The notes beneath the pieces were generated by a model, which searched no databases, was not told the DNA's origin, and saw nothing but the letters and a program-made list of their open reading frames with translations. A stretch of 55,620 bases of DNA from Chlorobiota bacterium (GTDB taxonomy: Bacteria > Bacteroidota > Bacteroidia > Bacteroidales > Marinilabiliaceae): assembly GCA_013153405.1 (NCBI GenBank), contig JAADEM010000066.1:1-55620 (forward strand), given 5' to 3'. Within the stretch, counting starts at the first letter, position 1. Each line of letters starts with the position of its first letter. A program made the translations under genes and the position numbers. Of the stretch, positions 1 through 8,891 are shown piece by piece.

Positions 1-503
1 AAATCTTTGTGTTCCTGAATAGCGTTATTGATTTTATCCACCAGTTCCTTTCGTCTCTCTTTATTTTCAACTTTTGTATCATTATACTCTTTGATTAAGT
101 CATTAACAGTCTTTTTCAGCTTAGCAAGCTTTTCGTTAAGAATCTGAATATATGATGACCCTATAGAGTTTTCAATTTTATATCCTGTAGCAAAATTTTC
201 AGCATCTGCTGTTACAATGACCTTCTCCGACGAATCAACAAGAAGAGTAATAATTCCGCTATTTTCCAGACGCAAGAGAAAGAATGTAGGTTGATTAAGT
301 TTATCTCCTTTAAATCTGAATTTTCCGTTTTTGGAAAGTGTTACCGAATCGAGAGGATATGCAGTATTTAAACCCAGTTTTTCAAAATACAGTTTCCTGC
401 CTTCGGCATTTGTTACTTTCCCTTCAACCACATACCGGTCTTTTGTTGAACAGGCAGCGAAAATTATTAATAACACAGGGATAAAAAACCTTAAACCTTT
501 CAT
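1..503 (-). CDS. DUF4369-type lipoprotein, N-terminal part (3' end cut by window edge)
   Basis: Reading leftward from ATG at 503 gives about 167 open codons that run off the window. The N-terminus is a lipoprotein signal (MKGLRFFIPVLLIIFAACST, lipobox AAC), so the product is probably exported and lipidated. The following segment (VEGKVTNAEGRKLYFEKLG, then DSVTLSKNGKFRFKG) matches the beta-rich DUF4369 domain. In Bacteroidota that domain usually precedes a TlpA/ResA-like thioredoxin domain, which would lie outside the window. After it comes a charged, probably helical stretch, also common in that family. A TATCTTTG -7 box lies about 65 bases upstream, so it is likely transcribed separately from the operon to its right, which ends at a terminator in between. 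The thioredoxin part is inference. Confidence 0.75.
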   Translation of the reverse strand, partial: MKGLRFFIPVLLIIFAACSTKDRYVVEGKVTNAEGRKLYFEKLGLNTAYPLDSVTLSKNGKFRFKGDKLNQPTFFLLRLENSGIITLLVDSSEKVIVTADAENFATGYKIENSIGSSYIQILNEKLAKLKKTVNDLIKEYNDTKVENKERRKELVDKINNAIQEHKD

Positions 504-566
504 ATTGACCAATTTATTTGTTTACTCTGATTAAACGACCGTTTTCAAAAAAAATTTTAAGATAGT

Positions 567-574
567 CAAAGATA
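567..574 (-). promoter_or_regulatory. Bacteroidota-type -7 box for the DUF4369 lipoprotein gene
   Basis: The minus strand reads TATCTTTG, a perfect TAnnTTTG -7 element, about 65 bases before the ATG at 503. No clear TTTG -33 box is seen at the expected spacing, so the call rests on the -7 box and position. Confidence 0.5.
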
Positions 575-629
575 AATTATTTTTTCTTTTTTACCTGTTC
601 TACAATTTTTTCAAACAGACAAAACAAAA

Positions 630-655
630 AAGGTTGTCTGCATACAGACAACCTT
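630..655 (-). terminator. Rho-independent terminator of the chemosensory/Sia operon
   Basis: AAGGTTGTCTG and CAGACAACCTT form an 11-bp perfect stem with a CATA loop. On the minus strand the hairpin is followed by a T-rich run (TTTTTTTGTTTTG). It sits 21 bases after the stop codon at 677 and separates the long minus-strand array from the DUF4369 gene. Confidence 0.85.
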
Positions 656-676
656 AATTATATAATTATGTATTCA

Positions 677-1135
677 TTACATGTTTTTCATCTCACTTTC
701 CGAGAACTGTTTTACGAGTGAAAGAACAGCGCTTGAGCATCCTTCAGCACCCCCACGATATGAGAACACCAGATTATACACTCCTGTTTTTCCACAAATA
801 AACTGAAATGACTTATAGAACTTGCCCTTTTCAAAATTGCTTACCAACAACTTATCATTATAATAAAGCTGCATTATCACTTTTTCAGCATTGCTAGGGT
901 CATCTACAACGTTAAATTTATATTGGCTACGGCTTTGCAAAACAACAGAGTATTTTACATAACCTGTTTTCATACTTTTCTTTGCTTTGAACAGCTCTAT
1001 TTTAAAGTCTTTAATGTATTGGCCGTTGCCCATTTCCTTCAGTGCCTGTTTCAACAATGCTTCCGAATTACATTGTGCACTTGCAAAAGTGAACACTGAT
1101 AAGAAAACCAATAAACTGACTAGTATCTTTTTCAT
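677..1135 (-). CDS. small exported protein of unknown function, last gene of the array
   Basis: 152 residues from ATG at 1135. A longer reading from 1198 would overlap the stop of the preceding gene, while this ATG opens directly into a signal peptide (MKKILVSLLVFLSVFTFASA, likely cleaved before QCN). The mature part is about 130 residues, with three Cys (in QCNSE, FICGK and EGCSS) that could form disulfides, and alternating beta-type segments. I do not recognise a family. It follows the lipoprotein gene by 43 bases and ends just before a strong terminator, so it is probably co-transcribed with the ABC protein and signalling genes. A role in the envelope output of that system is inference from position only. 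Confidence 0.7.
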   Translation of the reverse strand: MKKILVSLLVFLSVFTFASAQCNSEALLKQALKEMGNGQYIKDFKIELFKAKKSMKTGYVKYSVVLQSRSQYKFNVVDDPSNAEKVIMQLYYNDKLLVSNFEKGKFYKSFQFICGKTGVYNLVFSYRGGAEGCSSAVLSLVKQFSESEMKNM

Positions 1136-1178
1136 CCTTGTAGAATTTTCAATTAACAATCTTTTTATACCCACAAAC

Positions 1179-2099
1179 CTATGATACAATATACTCACGT
1201 ATCTTCTTTATCTGGTTTACTATCGCTTTAACCTGCTCGGGTGTTATCTCCACATGGCTTATTTCATCCTGTACAATGATAAGAGAGCCATTTACTTCCA
1301 TTTTCTTCGGTTCCCCGAATTCTGTGGTTATTTTAACCTTACCATACAAGTCTTTAAGAGCCTGCAGTTGTTCTGATAATTCGGCAAAGTTAGGATCATG
1401 TTTGTAATTCTCAAGAATAATGAGAAGAATATTTACAATATCTTTTTGTTCGGCAAGTCTGTCGATCAACTCACGGTTGTTAGTCTGCTCAATTACACTA
1501 CCTGTAATATACAATCCTTCAATCCAGGTTCCTGTTACTATCAGCGAACTGACATTACTTCTGTTCTGCTCACGAAGATAAGAATCCATCTTATTAAAAC
1601 TGGAAACAGAAATCTCCATCAGTGAATCCAGGTTATTATTATTTGTTGCCAGACGTTTCAGAGAAGCAAAATCAAAAAACTGTCCTACCTTAATCCCTTC
1701 TGCCAGATCCTTAACAGCAACAAGATAAGATATTACAATTGAGTTTTTATCAAAAATATTGATATAACCCAGATCTGCAGCAAATACACCAAGATTTAAT
1801 GCTCTTTTAAAACTGGTATTGTATTTGTCTACATTATCGGGATCATTAAGTATCTTCTGCGAAAAAGACACTCCTGTTGACTTAATAAGAGAAGCCATCT
1901 CAACAGGTGAGGAGATGTTCTGAATAACATCGCTTATTACTTCTTCGGATAATTTAAGCGGCGCTTCCGAACTTAAAGAGTCAGCACTGATAAGCTCATC
2001 CGATGAATTGTCCGATTTATTATTTGATGAGTTGCCACAACCTGTAAGCATTGACGTACCGGCAACTATTAAAAACAGATATACAAATTTCTTTAGCAT
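1179..2099 (-). CDS. lipoprotein of unknown function downstream of the ABC transporter
   Basis: 306 residues with a clear lipoprotein signal (MLKKFVYLFLIVAGTSMLTGC, lipobox LTGC) and a Ser/Asn/Asp-rich linker. The mature part is predicted mostly helical (for example ISSPVEMASLIKSTGVSFSQ and the repeated-looking LAEQKDIVNILLIILENYK). I cannot assign a Pfam family with confidence. It lies 63 bases after the ABC gene and 43 bases before a second exported protein, all on the same strand. That arrangement suggests a periplasmic or outer-membrane partner or target of the ABC system, which is inference. Confidence 0.7.
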   Translation of the reverse strand: MLKKFVYLFLIVAGTSMLTGCGNSSNNKSDNSSDELISADSLSSEAPLKLSEEVISDVIQNISSPVEMASLIKSTGVSFSQKILNDPDNVDKYNTSFKRALNLGVFAADLGYINIFDKNSIVISYLVAVKDLAEGIKVGQFFDFASLKRLATNNNNLDSLMEISVSSFNKMDSYLREQNRSNVSSLIVTGTWIEGLYITGSVIEQTNNRELIDRLAEQKDIVNILLIILENYKHDPNFAELSEQLQALKDLYGKVKITTEFGEPKKMEVNGSLIIVQDEISHVEITPEQVKAIVNQIKKIREYIVS

Positions 2100-2162
2100 G
2101 GTTAAATGTTTTTGGTTTTTTTGATTTAACTAAGGCTATTATACTAATAAATTTTAAAAAGG

Positions 2163-5100
2163 TTACCTTTTGTGTAATTTAAATTCCCCCAGTCGTGTTA
2201 ATGCTTTTCTAAGCAAATCGTAATACAGCACAACATATAGCATAATAGTGAGAAGCCATACAACTGCAATGTTGAACCAAAGAGTATCGTAGAATTTCCC
2301 GAATATATGTTTTTCCGGAGCAAAAAAGTGTGTTCTGAAATCAAGTGCATTCTGGGGTTCCGGAATCTGATAAATTGGATCTACCATTTGTATAAGCTTA
2401 TCACCCTCACGAAGTATCTTGTTCTTCTCAAACACCTTGCGGACTATGTCAGATATACTTTCGTTAAAATAGTTGTCTTTTATTCTCTCAAATTTTTCCC
2501 TGTCTGCACGAATGTTTGCCTCAATAAAACGTTCTTTTTTACTGTTGGCTGCAAAGAACAGTTTACTGTAATACTTCTTCAGTTTTTCAAGATGTACCTT
2601 AAGTTTTTTTGCTACTTCGGGAGTGAATTTATCCGGAGTAAGTTCCGACACCTCTTTAAACTGAATTTTCGGAACCCTTCTGTTTTCTTTAGACACTTCA
2701 TTCTTCAGCAATGCCAGGTCCGACACAAATGTTTTATCATCTTTGCTTACATTATTATTCAGGGCATTTATACTTTTATCAAGAATATCTTCCAGTTCTG
2801 GAATGTAATAAACCTGTTTAAAATCAGCTTTGCTTTCCTGAAGTTCAACATTGAAAATGTTTTTCTTAAACTTATTATGTTTATACTGATGCACCATCAA
2901 CCCTTCATATATCCATCGTGAAGGCATCCACTCGGCAACAAAAGGAACTTTATCAACACTGGTAAAATCTTTATTCAGCTTATCAAATGTAAACATTGCG
3001 CCTCCCAGTACCATCTGTGGAATCATCAACAGTGGAATCAATATGTATATAGTAACTATAGAGTTAAACGAAGCTGATATTATAAGCCCCATAATATTTG
3101 CAAAGGCAGAAATACTGAACAATGCTATCCAGAATTCAAAGGTCATATCTTTTATGCCAAGAATGTTGTTTGCCACAAGCACAAACAGAATCATCTGAAT
3201 AGCAGATAAACTAAAAAGTATCAGGATTTTCGACAGCAGATAGCTGGAACGGCTTAAATTCAGAAACTTCTCCCTCTTTAGAATCTTTGCATCCTTAAAT
3301 ATTTCTTCGGCACTTACTATTAAACCAAAAAACAAAGCAACAATAATGCCCATAAAAATATAAGGCGGAATATTCACATTCTCCCTGAAAATATACACAT
3401 CCGATTCCGGATCAGCAATATACCTTATAAGGTAGGCAAGAATAAAACCAAGAAGCGGAGCTTCGAGTATGTTAAGCAGAATATATTGCTTGTTGCTTAT
3501 TTTCGAGAAGAAATCCCTGAGTGTATATATTTTAAACTGATTGAACCACGATGGAATATTCAGTGTTTTCGGCGGAGTATCTTTTACCACTTCTACATCA
3601 GGTATCTTGATGTTTTCCTGATAATATGAGTACCATTCTTCCGGTTTTGTTTTTCTCTGATTTGTATAATTCCCGTACTCATCTATTACATTCGAGTCGA
3701 TGATATTAAATATAAGTTCCGGGTTCAGATTTCCACATGTGGGACACTCTCCGTATTCACTGTTAATCTGGGCATCAAGCCGCTTAAAATATATAAGTGA
3801 TTCACTGGGATTACCATAATACACAGGATAACCGCCGGTATCGAGAATAAACATCTTATCGAACATTTTATATATGTCCGAAGACGGCTGGTGTATTACA
3901 ACAAAAATGAGTTTTCCTTTAAGAGAAAGTTCCCTTAACAGGTTCATCACATTTTCTGAGTCCCGTGATGACAGTCCTGAAGTAGGCTCATCAACAAACA
4001 GGATGGCAGGCTCTCTTATCAGTTCAAGTGCAATGTTAAGCCGTTTTCTCTGACCACCGCTTATCATTTTGTTCAGTGGTGATCCAACCTTGAGATCTTT
4101 TCGCTCATACAGACCCAGATTAATAAGAGTATTGTTTACAAGCCTGGTAATCTCTTCTTCCGACTTATCTTTAAAACAGAGCTTTGCATTGTAATACAGG
4201 TTTTCAAAAACAGTAAGCTCTTCTATAAGCAAATCATCCTGTGGAATAAGTCCAATAACACCTTCAAGCTTTTCTTTCTCCCGGTGTAAATCGTATCCAT
4301 TTATCAATACCTGCCCCTCAGTAGGAGTTTCGAGTCCTGATAAAACATTCAGAAGCGTGGTTTTCCCTGCACCACTGGCTCCCATTATACCTATCAGTTT
4401 TCCCTGCTCCTCTGCTATGTTTATATTTCGAAGTCCGATAGTGCCTGTTTTAAAGCGGAACGAAACATTCTTTACATGATAAGAGATTCTTGCTGTTGTT
4501 GCATCAGTCATAAAGTGAGCCACCACATCGGTATAATAAAGTGGCGGACCTACCGGAAGCTTAAGGAAACTTCCTTTCGGAAACAGGTAAATACGTTTAG
4601 GATTTATCAGAAGTCCGTTAAGAAATAACTCCTGATCTCCTGTATACCGGATAAAATAAAGGTTTGAGCTCTCTATTTTCAGAATTACAATATTACCATG
4701 CAGACCATGCGAATGAACGAAAATAGCATTCTTTGGTTCAAACTCCTGTGCCGACAACAAAAGAATCATTTTTCTGTCGAGTTTATTCATGTCATTGTGT
4801 ACAATGAATGCTTCTATATTCTCGACCTCATCCTTAGGCAACTTAAATACGTCGGCCACGGTATTGATTATGGCCATTCGCTGCTCGGTAAATTTTCTGT
4901 CGGTATTTATGAGTTCATAAAGACGAACCAAAACAACAACTTTTTGTTCTTTGTTAAGTTTCCGGTTTATCTTTTTACAAATACCAAGAATTTTGACGGA
5001 GTCTTTCATTGAAGTAAGCTGGACCTTACCTTTTTTTTCTCCGCCCTTATTATCTAATTCGGCATGTTTCAAAAAGAGTGAAAAATACTCTTGAACCGCT

Positions 5101-5225
5101 TCTGTATTCAACTGCTGCTTCAGAAACGACTTCACATACTCTGTTTCATTTGACTCAACCCCTCCGTCCTGCTTGGCAATAAGCCCAAACAGTTGCATTA
5201 AAGCTTTTAGTATTTCTTCACTCAT
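2163..5225 (-). CDS. ABCG-type ABC transporter with TerB-like and FHA-like N-terminal regions
   Basis: 1020 residues. Residues about 1-145 are helical and acidic and resemble a TerB-like domain (FGLIAKQDGGVESNETEY; INTDRKFTEQRM). Residues about 155-245 look like a small beta domain of FHA type. An ABC ATPase follows: Walker A GASGAGKTT at 282-290, signature SGGQRKRLN, Walker B LFVDEPTSGLSS, H-loop VIHQPSSD. A CPTCGN motif precedes an ABC2-type membrane domain with about five to six helices, a long charged, partly helical insert, and a last helix near the C-terminus. The half-transporter layout (ATPase then membrane, one chain) is that of the ABCG/ABC-2 class and suggests a homodimeric exporter of unknown substrate. 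It starts 23 bases after the SiaC-like gene, so it is likely co-transcribed with the Sia switch. Confidence 0.85.
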   Translation of the reverse strand: MSEEILKALMQLFGLIAKQDGGVESNETEYVKSFLKQQLNTEAVQEYFSLFLKHAELDNKGGEKKGKVQLTSMKDSVKILGICKKINRKLNKEQKVVVLVRLYELINTDRKFTEQRMAIINTVADVFKLPKDEVENIEAFIVHNDMNKLDRKMILLLSAQEFEPKNAIFVHSHGLHGNIVILKIESSNLYFIRYTGDQELFLNGLLINPKRIYLFPKGSFLKLPVGPPLYYTDVVAHFMTDATTARISYHVKNVSFRFKTGTIGLRNINIAEEQGKLIGIMGASGAGKTTLLNVLSGLETPTEGQVLINGYDLHREKEKLEGVIGLIPQDDLLIEELTVFENLYYNAKLCFKDKSEEEITRLVNNTLINLGLYERKDLKVGSPLNKMISGGQRKRLNIALELIREPAILFVDEPTSGLSSRDSENVMNLLRELSLKGKLIFVVIHQPSSDIYKMFDKMFILDTGGYPVYYGNPSESLIYFKRLDAQINSEYGECPTCGNLNPELIFNIIDSNVIDEYGNYTNQRKTKPEEWYSYYQENIKIPDVEVVKDTPPKTLNIPSWFNQFKIYTLRDFFSKISNKQYILLNILEAPLLGFILAYLIRYIADPESDVYIFRENVNIPPYIFMGIIVALFFGLIVSAEEIFKDAKILKREKFLNLSRSSYLLSKILILFSLSAIQMILFVLVANNILGIKDMTFEFWIALFSISAFANIMGLIISASFNSIVTIYILIPLLMIPQMVLGGAMFTFDKLNKDFTSVDKVPFVAEWMPSRWIYEGLMVHQYKHNKFKKNIFNVELQESKADFKQVYYIPELEDILDKSINALNNNVSKDDKTFVSDLALLKNEVSKENRRVPKIQFKEVSELTPDKFTPEVAKKLKVHLEKLKKYYSKLFFAANSKKERFIEANIRADREKFERIKDNYFNESISDIVRKVFEKNKILREGDKLIQMVDPIYQIPEPQNALDFRTHFFAPEKHIFGKFYDTLWFNIAVVWLLTIMLYVVLYYDLLRKALTRLGEFKLHKR

Positions 5226-5248
5226 AATTCAACTATAAAAAATATCGA

Positions 5249-5629
5249 TCAATCATCCAGGATCACATACTCAAACGGTATGCTTACAATGTCGGCATAT
5301 TCTTCACCGGCTTCCAGCATATCCTCTTCATCTTCATGGTAGTGCCATTTAATAACAACATCTTTATCGTTTTCAACAATCTCTTCAAGTTTAAGCAGAA
5401 TATCCAGAATTACTTTTGACGATGCTGTATTAAAATACTCAAGTTTGAAATTGAAAACTGTTTTATCGAGAGGATCTTCAGCATATTCATCAATCCAGTC
5501 CATTATCGGCTCAAAAAACATATTAACGTCTTCCGGAAGCGAACGGCCGGATATTTCAAATTGCGCGTTTTCCTTATCTAAAATTACATTAGGTGTATCG
5601 TCTGTTCCTTTGATATTTATAACTTCCAT
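5249..5629 (-). CDS. siaC: SiaC-like phosphoprotein (DUF1987, STAS-like)
   Basis: 126 residues, the usual length of DUF1987 proteins. In Pseudomonas, SiaC is phosphorylated by SiaB and dephosphorylated by SiaA, and the unphosphorylated form binds the diguanylate cyclase SiaD. The conserved segment LEYFNTASSKVILDILLKL is present, and its Thr is residue 68, the same number as the phospho-Thr known for Pseudomonas SiaC. It sits 13 bases after the SiaB-like gene and 23 bases before the ABC protein gene. No SiaD-like GGDEF protein is encoded in the window, so its binding partner here is unknown. The ABC protein N-terminus or the chemosensory proteins are possible, but that is inference. Confidence 0.88.
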   Translation of the reverse strand: MEVINIKGTDDTPNVILDKENAQFEISGRSLPEDVNMFFEPIMDWIDEYAEDPLDKTVFNFKLEYFNTASSKVILDILLKLEEIVENDKDVVIKWHYHEDEEDMLEAGEEYADIVSIPFEYVILDD

Positions 5630-5642
5630 TGTTATTATTTTT

Positions 5643-6215
5643 TTAAGTTCGTTTTACGGTTGATGTTAAAATAAAAAAGCTCACCTGATCATTCAGTTCC
5701 TTAAACTGATAATGCAGTTTACTGCCGGTTTTTTTGGCAATATCAATCAGCCCCAGTCCGGCACCTCCTTTATCCGAGATTGTTCCTTCTCGCATCTGCT
5801 TACGGTAAAGCTGGCCAAGTTCTTCTTTACTCAGGTTATTTACCATTTCAAGACTCTCTTTTAACGCCGGAACTTTTTCATTTTTAATAACGTTACCGGT
5901 AATAATGTTATAGCTTTCCTTTCCGTGGCTAACCATAACTATTCCGCGTTTCTCTTCCTCACCATCAAGAGAGTCGGCATGTTTACTGATATTCTGAAGG
6001 CACTCAACCATTACATGAAACACCTTACGTTGAACCATGTTTGATTCTTCGTTTTTTGAGAGACTACGTTCAGTAAGAGAGGTAAAGGTTTTTGTTATTT
6101 CCTGTGTTACCTCTCCCTCATAAACCAGATTAATCTCGTTTGTTTTCATCGATTTATACATCTGATATGCAAAATCGAGAAAACTGTGGCTTTTATTCTC
6201 ATTAAGTTCATCCAT
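5643..6215 (-). CDS. siaB: SiaB family protein kinase (DUF6272, HATPase-like)
   Basis: 190 residues. It shows an N-box-like VECLQNISKHAD and a glycine loop GGAGLGLIDIAKKTGSKL, as in SiaB/GHKL-type Ser/Thr kinases related to anti-sigma factors. In the known system SiaB phosphorylates SiaC on a Thr. Here the two genes are adjacent (13 bases apart) and follow the PP2C phosphatase gene, which is the same kinase-phosphatase-target set. The protein has no signal peptide or membrane segment and should act in the cytoplasm. The family assignment rests on the motifs and on the neighbours. Confidence 0.85.
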   Translation of the reverse strand: MDELNENKSHSFLDFAYQMYKSMKTNEINLVYEGEVTQEITKTFTSLTERSLSKNEESNMVQRKVFHVMVECLQNISKHADSLDGEEEKRGIVMVSHGKESYNIITGNVIKNEKVPALKESLEMVNNLSKEELGQLYRKQMREGTISDKGGAGLGLIDIAKKTGSKLHYQFKELNDQVSFFILTSTVKRT

Positions 6216-6251
6216 AGTTAAAAAAAATTTCTTAAAAATATATAAAGATAA

Positions 6252-8882
6252 TTACAATTCAATACCTATTAACAAAACATCATCAACCTGTTTTTCTTCT
6301 CCCATCCATTCGAAAAAGTCTTTTGGGAAGAATCTTGAGTAGTATGCCATTGTATGAGAAGGATCTTCAACAAGTGCTTCTCTGATTCTGCGTGCCTGAT
6401 ATTTTTTCTTTCTTTCTTCTTTACCTCCTATCTGATCTGGCAATCCGTCAGAGAAAATAAATATTTTATCTCCCTTCTGATATTTTATAATATTATTTTC
6501 AAAGTCCTTCTCCACTCTACGTGGCAATGGTGTTCCGCCTATTCCTTTACGAGTTCCTTTAAACTCGATAAGTTCTCCGTTCCGAACCAGATAAAGAGGA
6601 CGGTGTGCTCCTGCAAACTGAAGTTCACCTTTCTCGGGCGATATCTTACACAAGGCAAGATCCATTCCGTCACGGCCGTTGGCACCTTCCTGATCCTGCT
6701 TAAGATTCTTCCTTACCCCATAATGCAGCTTGTCCAGAATTTCGGCAGCTGTATAGTTTTTATCAGTATTAACGATATTGTTTAACAAAAAGTATCCAAT
6801 AAACGACAACAGTGCTCCCGGCACTCCGTGTCCGGTACAGTCTACTGCAGCAACATAATATGTATCGTCCTTTTTGAAGAACCACGGGAAGTCTCCGCTT
6901 ACAACATCCTTAGGCCTGTAAAAGATAAAAGACCTGGGGAAGTGTTGCTGCAACGACTTGGTATCCGGAAGTATCGACGATTGTATTCTCTGGGCATAGT
7001 TAATACTGTCCGATATCTTTTTGTTTTTCTCTTTCAGCTGTTGTTCAATAATCTTAATCTCTGTAATATCATGTGCTACAAACAGAATTGACTCAAGATC
7101 ATTGTCATCGTTGTATTCAGGAATACCTTTTATTTCCATTACCCTTTCGCCCTCTGAGCTGGTAATGGTAATCTCAGAAATAATTTCCTTGTTTTCATCA
7201 CGAATTGAGATGAGAGATTCTTTCACAAACTGTATGAATCTCGGATCAATCTTAAGCTCAGAGATGCGTTTCTTCACCAGTTCAGAAGCCGGAACCCCAA
7301 CAAAAACAGTTACTGCCGGATTTACATAAATAAGTTTTCCACTTGTATTTATACGTATGATCATGTCGGGTGAGTTCTCCGACAGTGACTGCATACGACT
7401 CTTCATACGTTCCTCTTTCTCGGCCCGTTTTCTTTCGGTTATATCTCTGGTATTAAATATTAATCCACGAATGGCAGGATCGTGCAAAAGGTTGGTACCT
7501 CTTGTTTCCAGAAACAATTTTTCACCATTCTTTTTCAGATATGTATACTGAGCTGTCCGCTGGCCTCCCGGTGTCTCAAGCAGATACTGGAACAGTTCAT
7601 TGATAGTTCTGTATCCTTTGGGAGTAAGAAGCTCCGGATCCATTCCTCTCACATCTTCGTCATCATCATCATAACCTAATATGCGTTTAACCGACGGACT
7701 CTCAAACAACAACTGCTGTCGTTCATTGTAAATAGAAATAAACTCCGATGCATTTGTAAGCAAAGCCTGCAGTTTTTTGCGCCCATGCTCCACCTCCTGA
7801 ATCTGAGACTCGAGCAACTTATTTGATTTTTCAAGTTGTTCCTGGGCTTCGAGCATTTCAATGGCATTCTGTTTTAGCTGCTCCTCGTTTTTCTTAAGTA
7901 TCTCTGTCATCTCCTGAGATTCTTTCAGGAGCTGTTCGGTCCTTTTATTTATTTTCAGATTATAAATTGTCTGGCCAATCATCCGGCTTAACTCTTCAGC
8001 CAGAGTAAAAACCTTTTCCGGTACATTCTCCGAAATAAAAGCAATTTCATAAACACCCTGAAGCTCATCTTCCTGTACCAAAGGTACTATCAATAAGCCT
8101 TTAGGCTTTCTGTCACCCAGAATTCCCGATGTCAATGTAAAATAATCATCCGGTATTTCGGTTCTGAAAACATATTGTTTCTCATATGCAGTTTCACCTA
8201 TAAGGCCTTTTCCTACAGGAATTTCCTGCTTAATAAATCTTTGACGGCCATATGCGTAGGTTGCTATATTCTTCAGCATACCTTTCCCGTCGTATATATA
8301 AAAAGCACCCTGTACCGCTGAATTATACTCAATTATTTTCTTTAATACCTCTATTGATAACGATTCAATGTTGTTATAAGAACGAAGTATATCAGAGATT
8401 AAATCTTTACCTTTAGATATCCAGTTAAGAACATTCTCTTTTTCCTGGTTATGCTTTAAATTCTGTCCTAAATTGAGTAATACTTCGGAGAGTTTACTAT
8501 CTGCGGCTTTAACATCCAGATCAAGTTCGCCGCGACCTATCTTCTCTGCCAGCTCTACATTCTGCCTCGAGTTGTCATAAAGTTTATTAAGCTCTTTCTT
8601 CAGCTTTGCTGTTTTTATTTTATGATAATTAACAAAAAACACAAAGCTTAACGGCAATGACAGAATAACGAAGTCGATAAACCAGACAAATGGCTTTGTA
8701 TGAATATAAAATATTGAATTAATGGTAAACCTGCCGGAAGTAAGAGATGATACTCCCGCCCAGGTAAAAAACAGTAAAAAAACCGTAAAAAACGACATAA
8801 CGTACAATTCCGTTTCTGATAAAAAAGAAACAGAAAAATACTTTTTAAGTCGTTTGATAATCTTTTTATTTTTTTTCGACAT
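6252..8882 (-). CDS. membrane GAF-PAS-PAS-SpoIIE/PP2C phosphatase, SiaA-like
   Basis: 876 residues. Two membrane segments (about 28-45 and 66-85) with a short external loop lead into a HAMP-like linker, a GAF domain (about 165-310), a coiled coil, two PAS domains (about 370-615) and a C-terminal PP2C/SpoIIE phosphatase (about 640-876). Metal-binding motifs are visible: VVSGDFPWF, AAVDCTGHGVPGAL and IFSDGLPDQIGG. Pseudomonas SiaA is also a membrane PP2C phosphatase that dephosphorylates SiaC, but it has a simpler sensor. Here GAF and PAS input is added. It lies directly before the SiaB- and SiaC-like genes (36-base gap) and is the obvious phosphatase of that switch. Its GAF domain resembles those of two other proteins of the same operon. 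Confidence 0.88.
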   Translation of the reverse strand: MSKKNKKIIKRLKKYFSVSFLSETELYVMSFFTVFLLFFTWAGVSSLTSGRFTINSIFYIHTKPFVWFIDFVILSLPLSFVFFVNYHKIKTAKLKKELNKLYDNSRQNVELAEKIGRGELDLDVKAADSKLSEVLLNLGQNLKHNQEKENVLNWISKGKDLISDILRSYNNIESLSIEVLKKIIEYNSAVQGAFYIYDGKGMLKNIATYAYGRQRFIKQEIPVGKGLIGETAYEKQYVFRTEIPDDYFTLTSGILGDRKPKGLLIVPLVQEDELQGVYEIAFISENVPEKVFTLAEELSRMIGQTIYNLKINKRTEQLLKESQEMTEILKKNEEQLKQNAIEMLEAQEQLEKSNKLLESQIQEVEHGRKKLQALLTNASEFISIYNERQQLLFESPSVKRILGYDDDDEDVRGMDPELLTPKGYRTINELFQYLLETPGGQRTAQYTYLKKNGEKLFLETRGTNLLHDPAIRGLIFNTRDITERKRAEKEERMKSRMQSLSENSPDMIIRINTSGKLIYVNPAVTVFVGVPASELVKKRISELKIDPRFIQFVKESLISIRDENKEIISEITITSSEGERVMEIKGIPEYNDDNDLESILFVAHDITEIKIIEQQLKEKNKKISDSINYAQRIQSSILPDTKSLQQHFPRSFIFYRPKDVVSGDFPWFFKKDDTYYVAAVDCTGHGVPGALLSFIGYFLLNNIVNTDKNYTAAEILDKLHYGVRKNLKQDQEGANGRDGMDLALCKISPEKGELQFAGAHRPLYLVRNGELIEFKGTRKGIGGTPLPRRVEKDFENNIIKYQKGDKIFIFSDGLPDQIGGKEERKKKYQARRIREALVEDPSHTMAYYSRFFPKDFFEWMGEEKQVDDVLLIGIEL

Positions 8883-8891
8883 ATTGCCGTA

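Noticed and set aside
2307-2921. Plus-strand frame of 204 codons opposite the ABC protein gene
   Set aside because: It mirrors a real ABC membrane/insert region and shows no domain or start signal.
6354-6785. Plus-strand frame of 143 codons opposite the SpoIIE phosphatase
   Set aside because: It has antisense composition rich in Phe, Ile and Cys, and the minus frame carries clear catalytic motifs.
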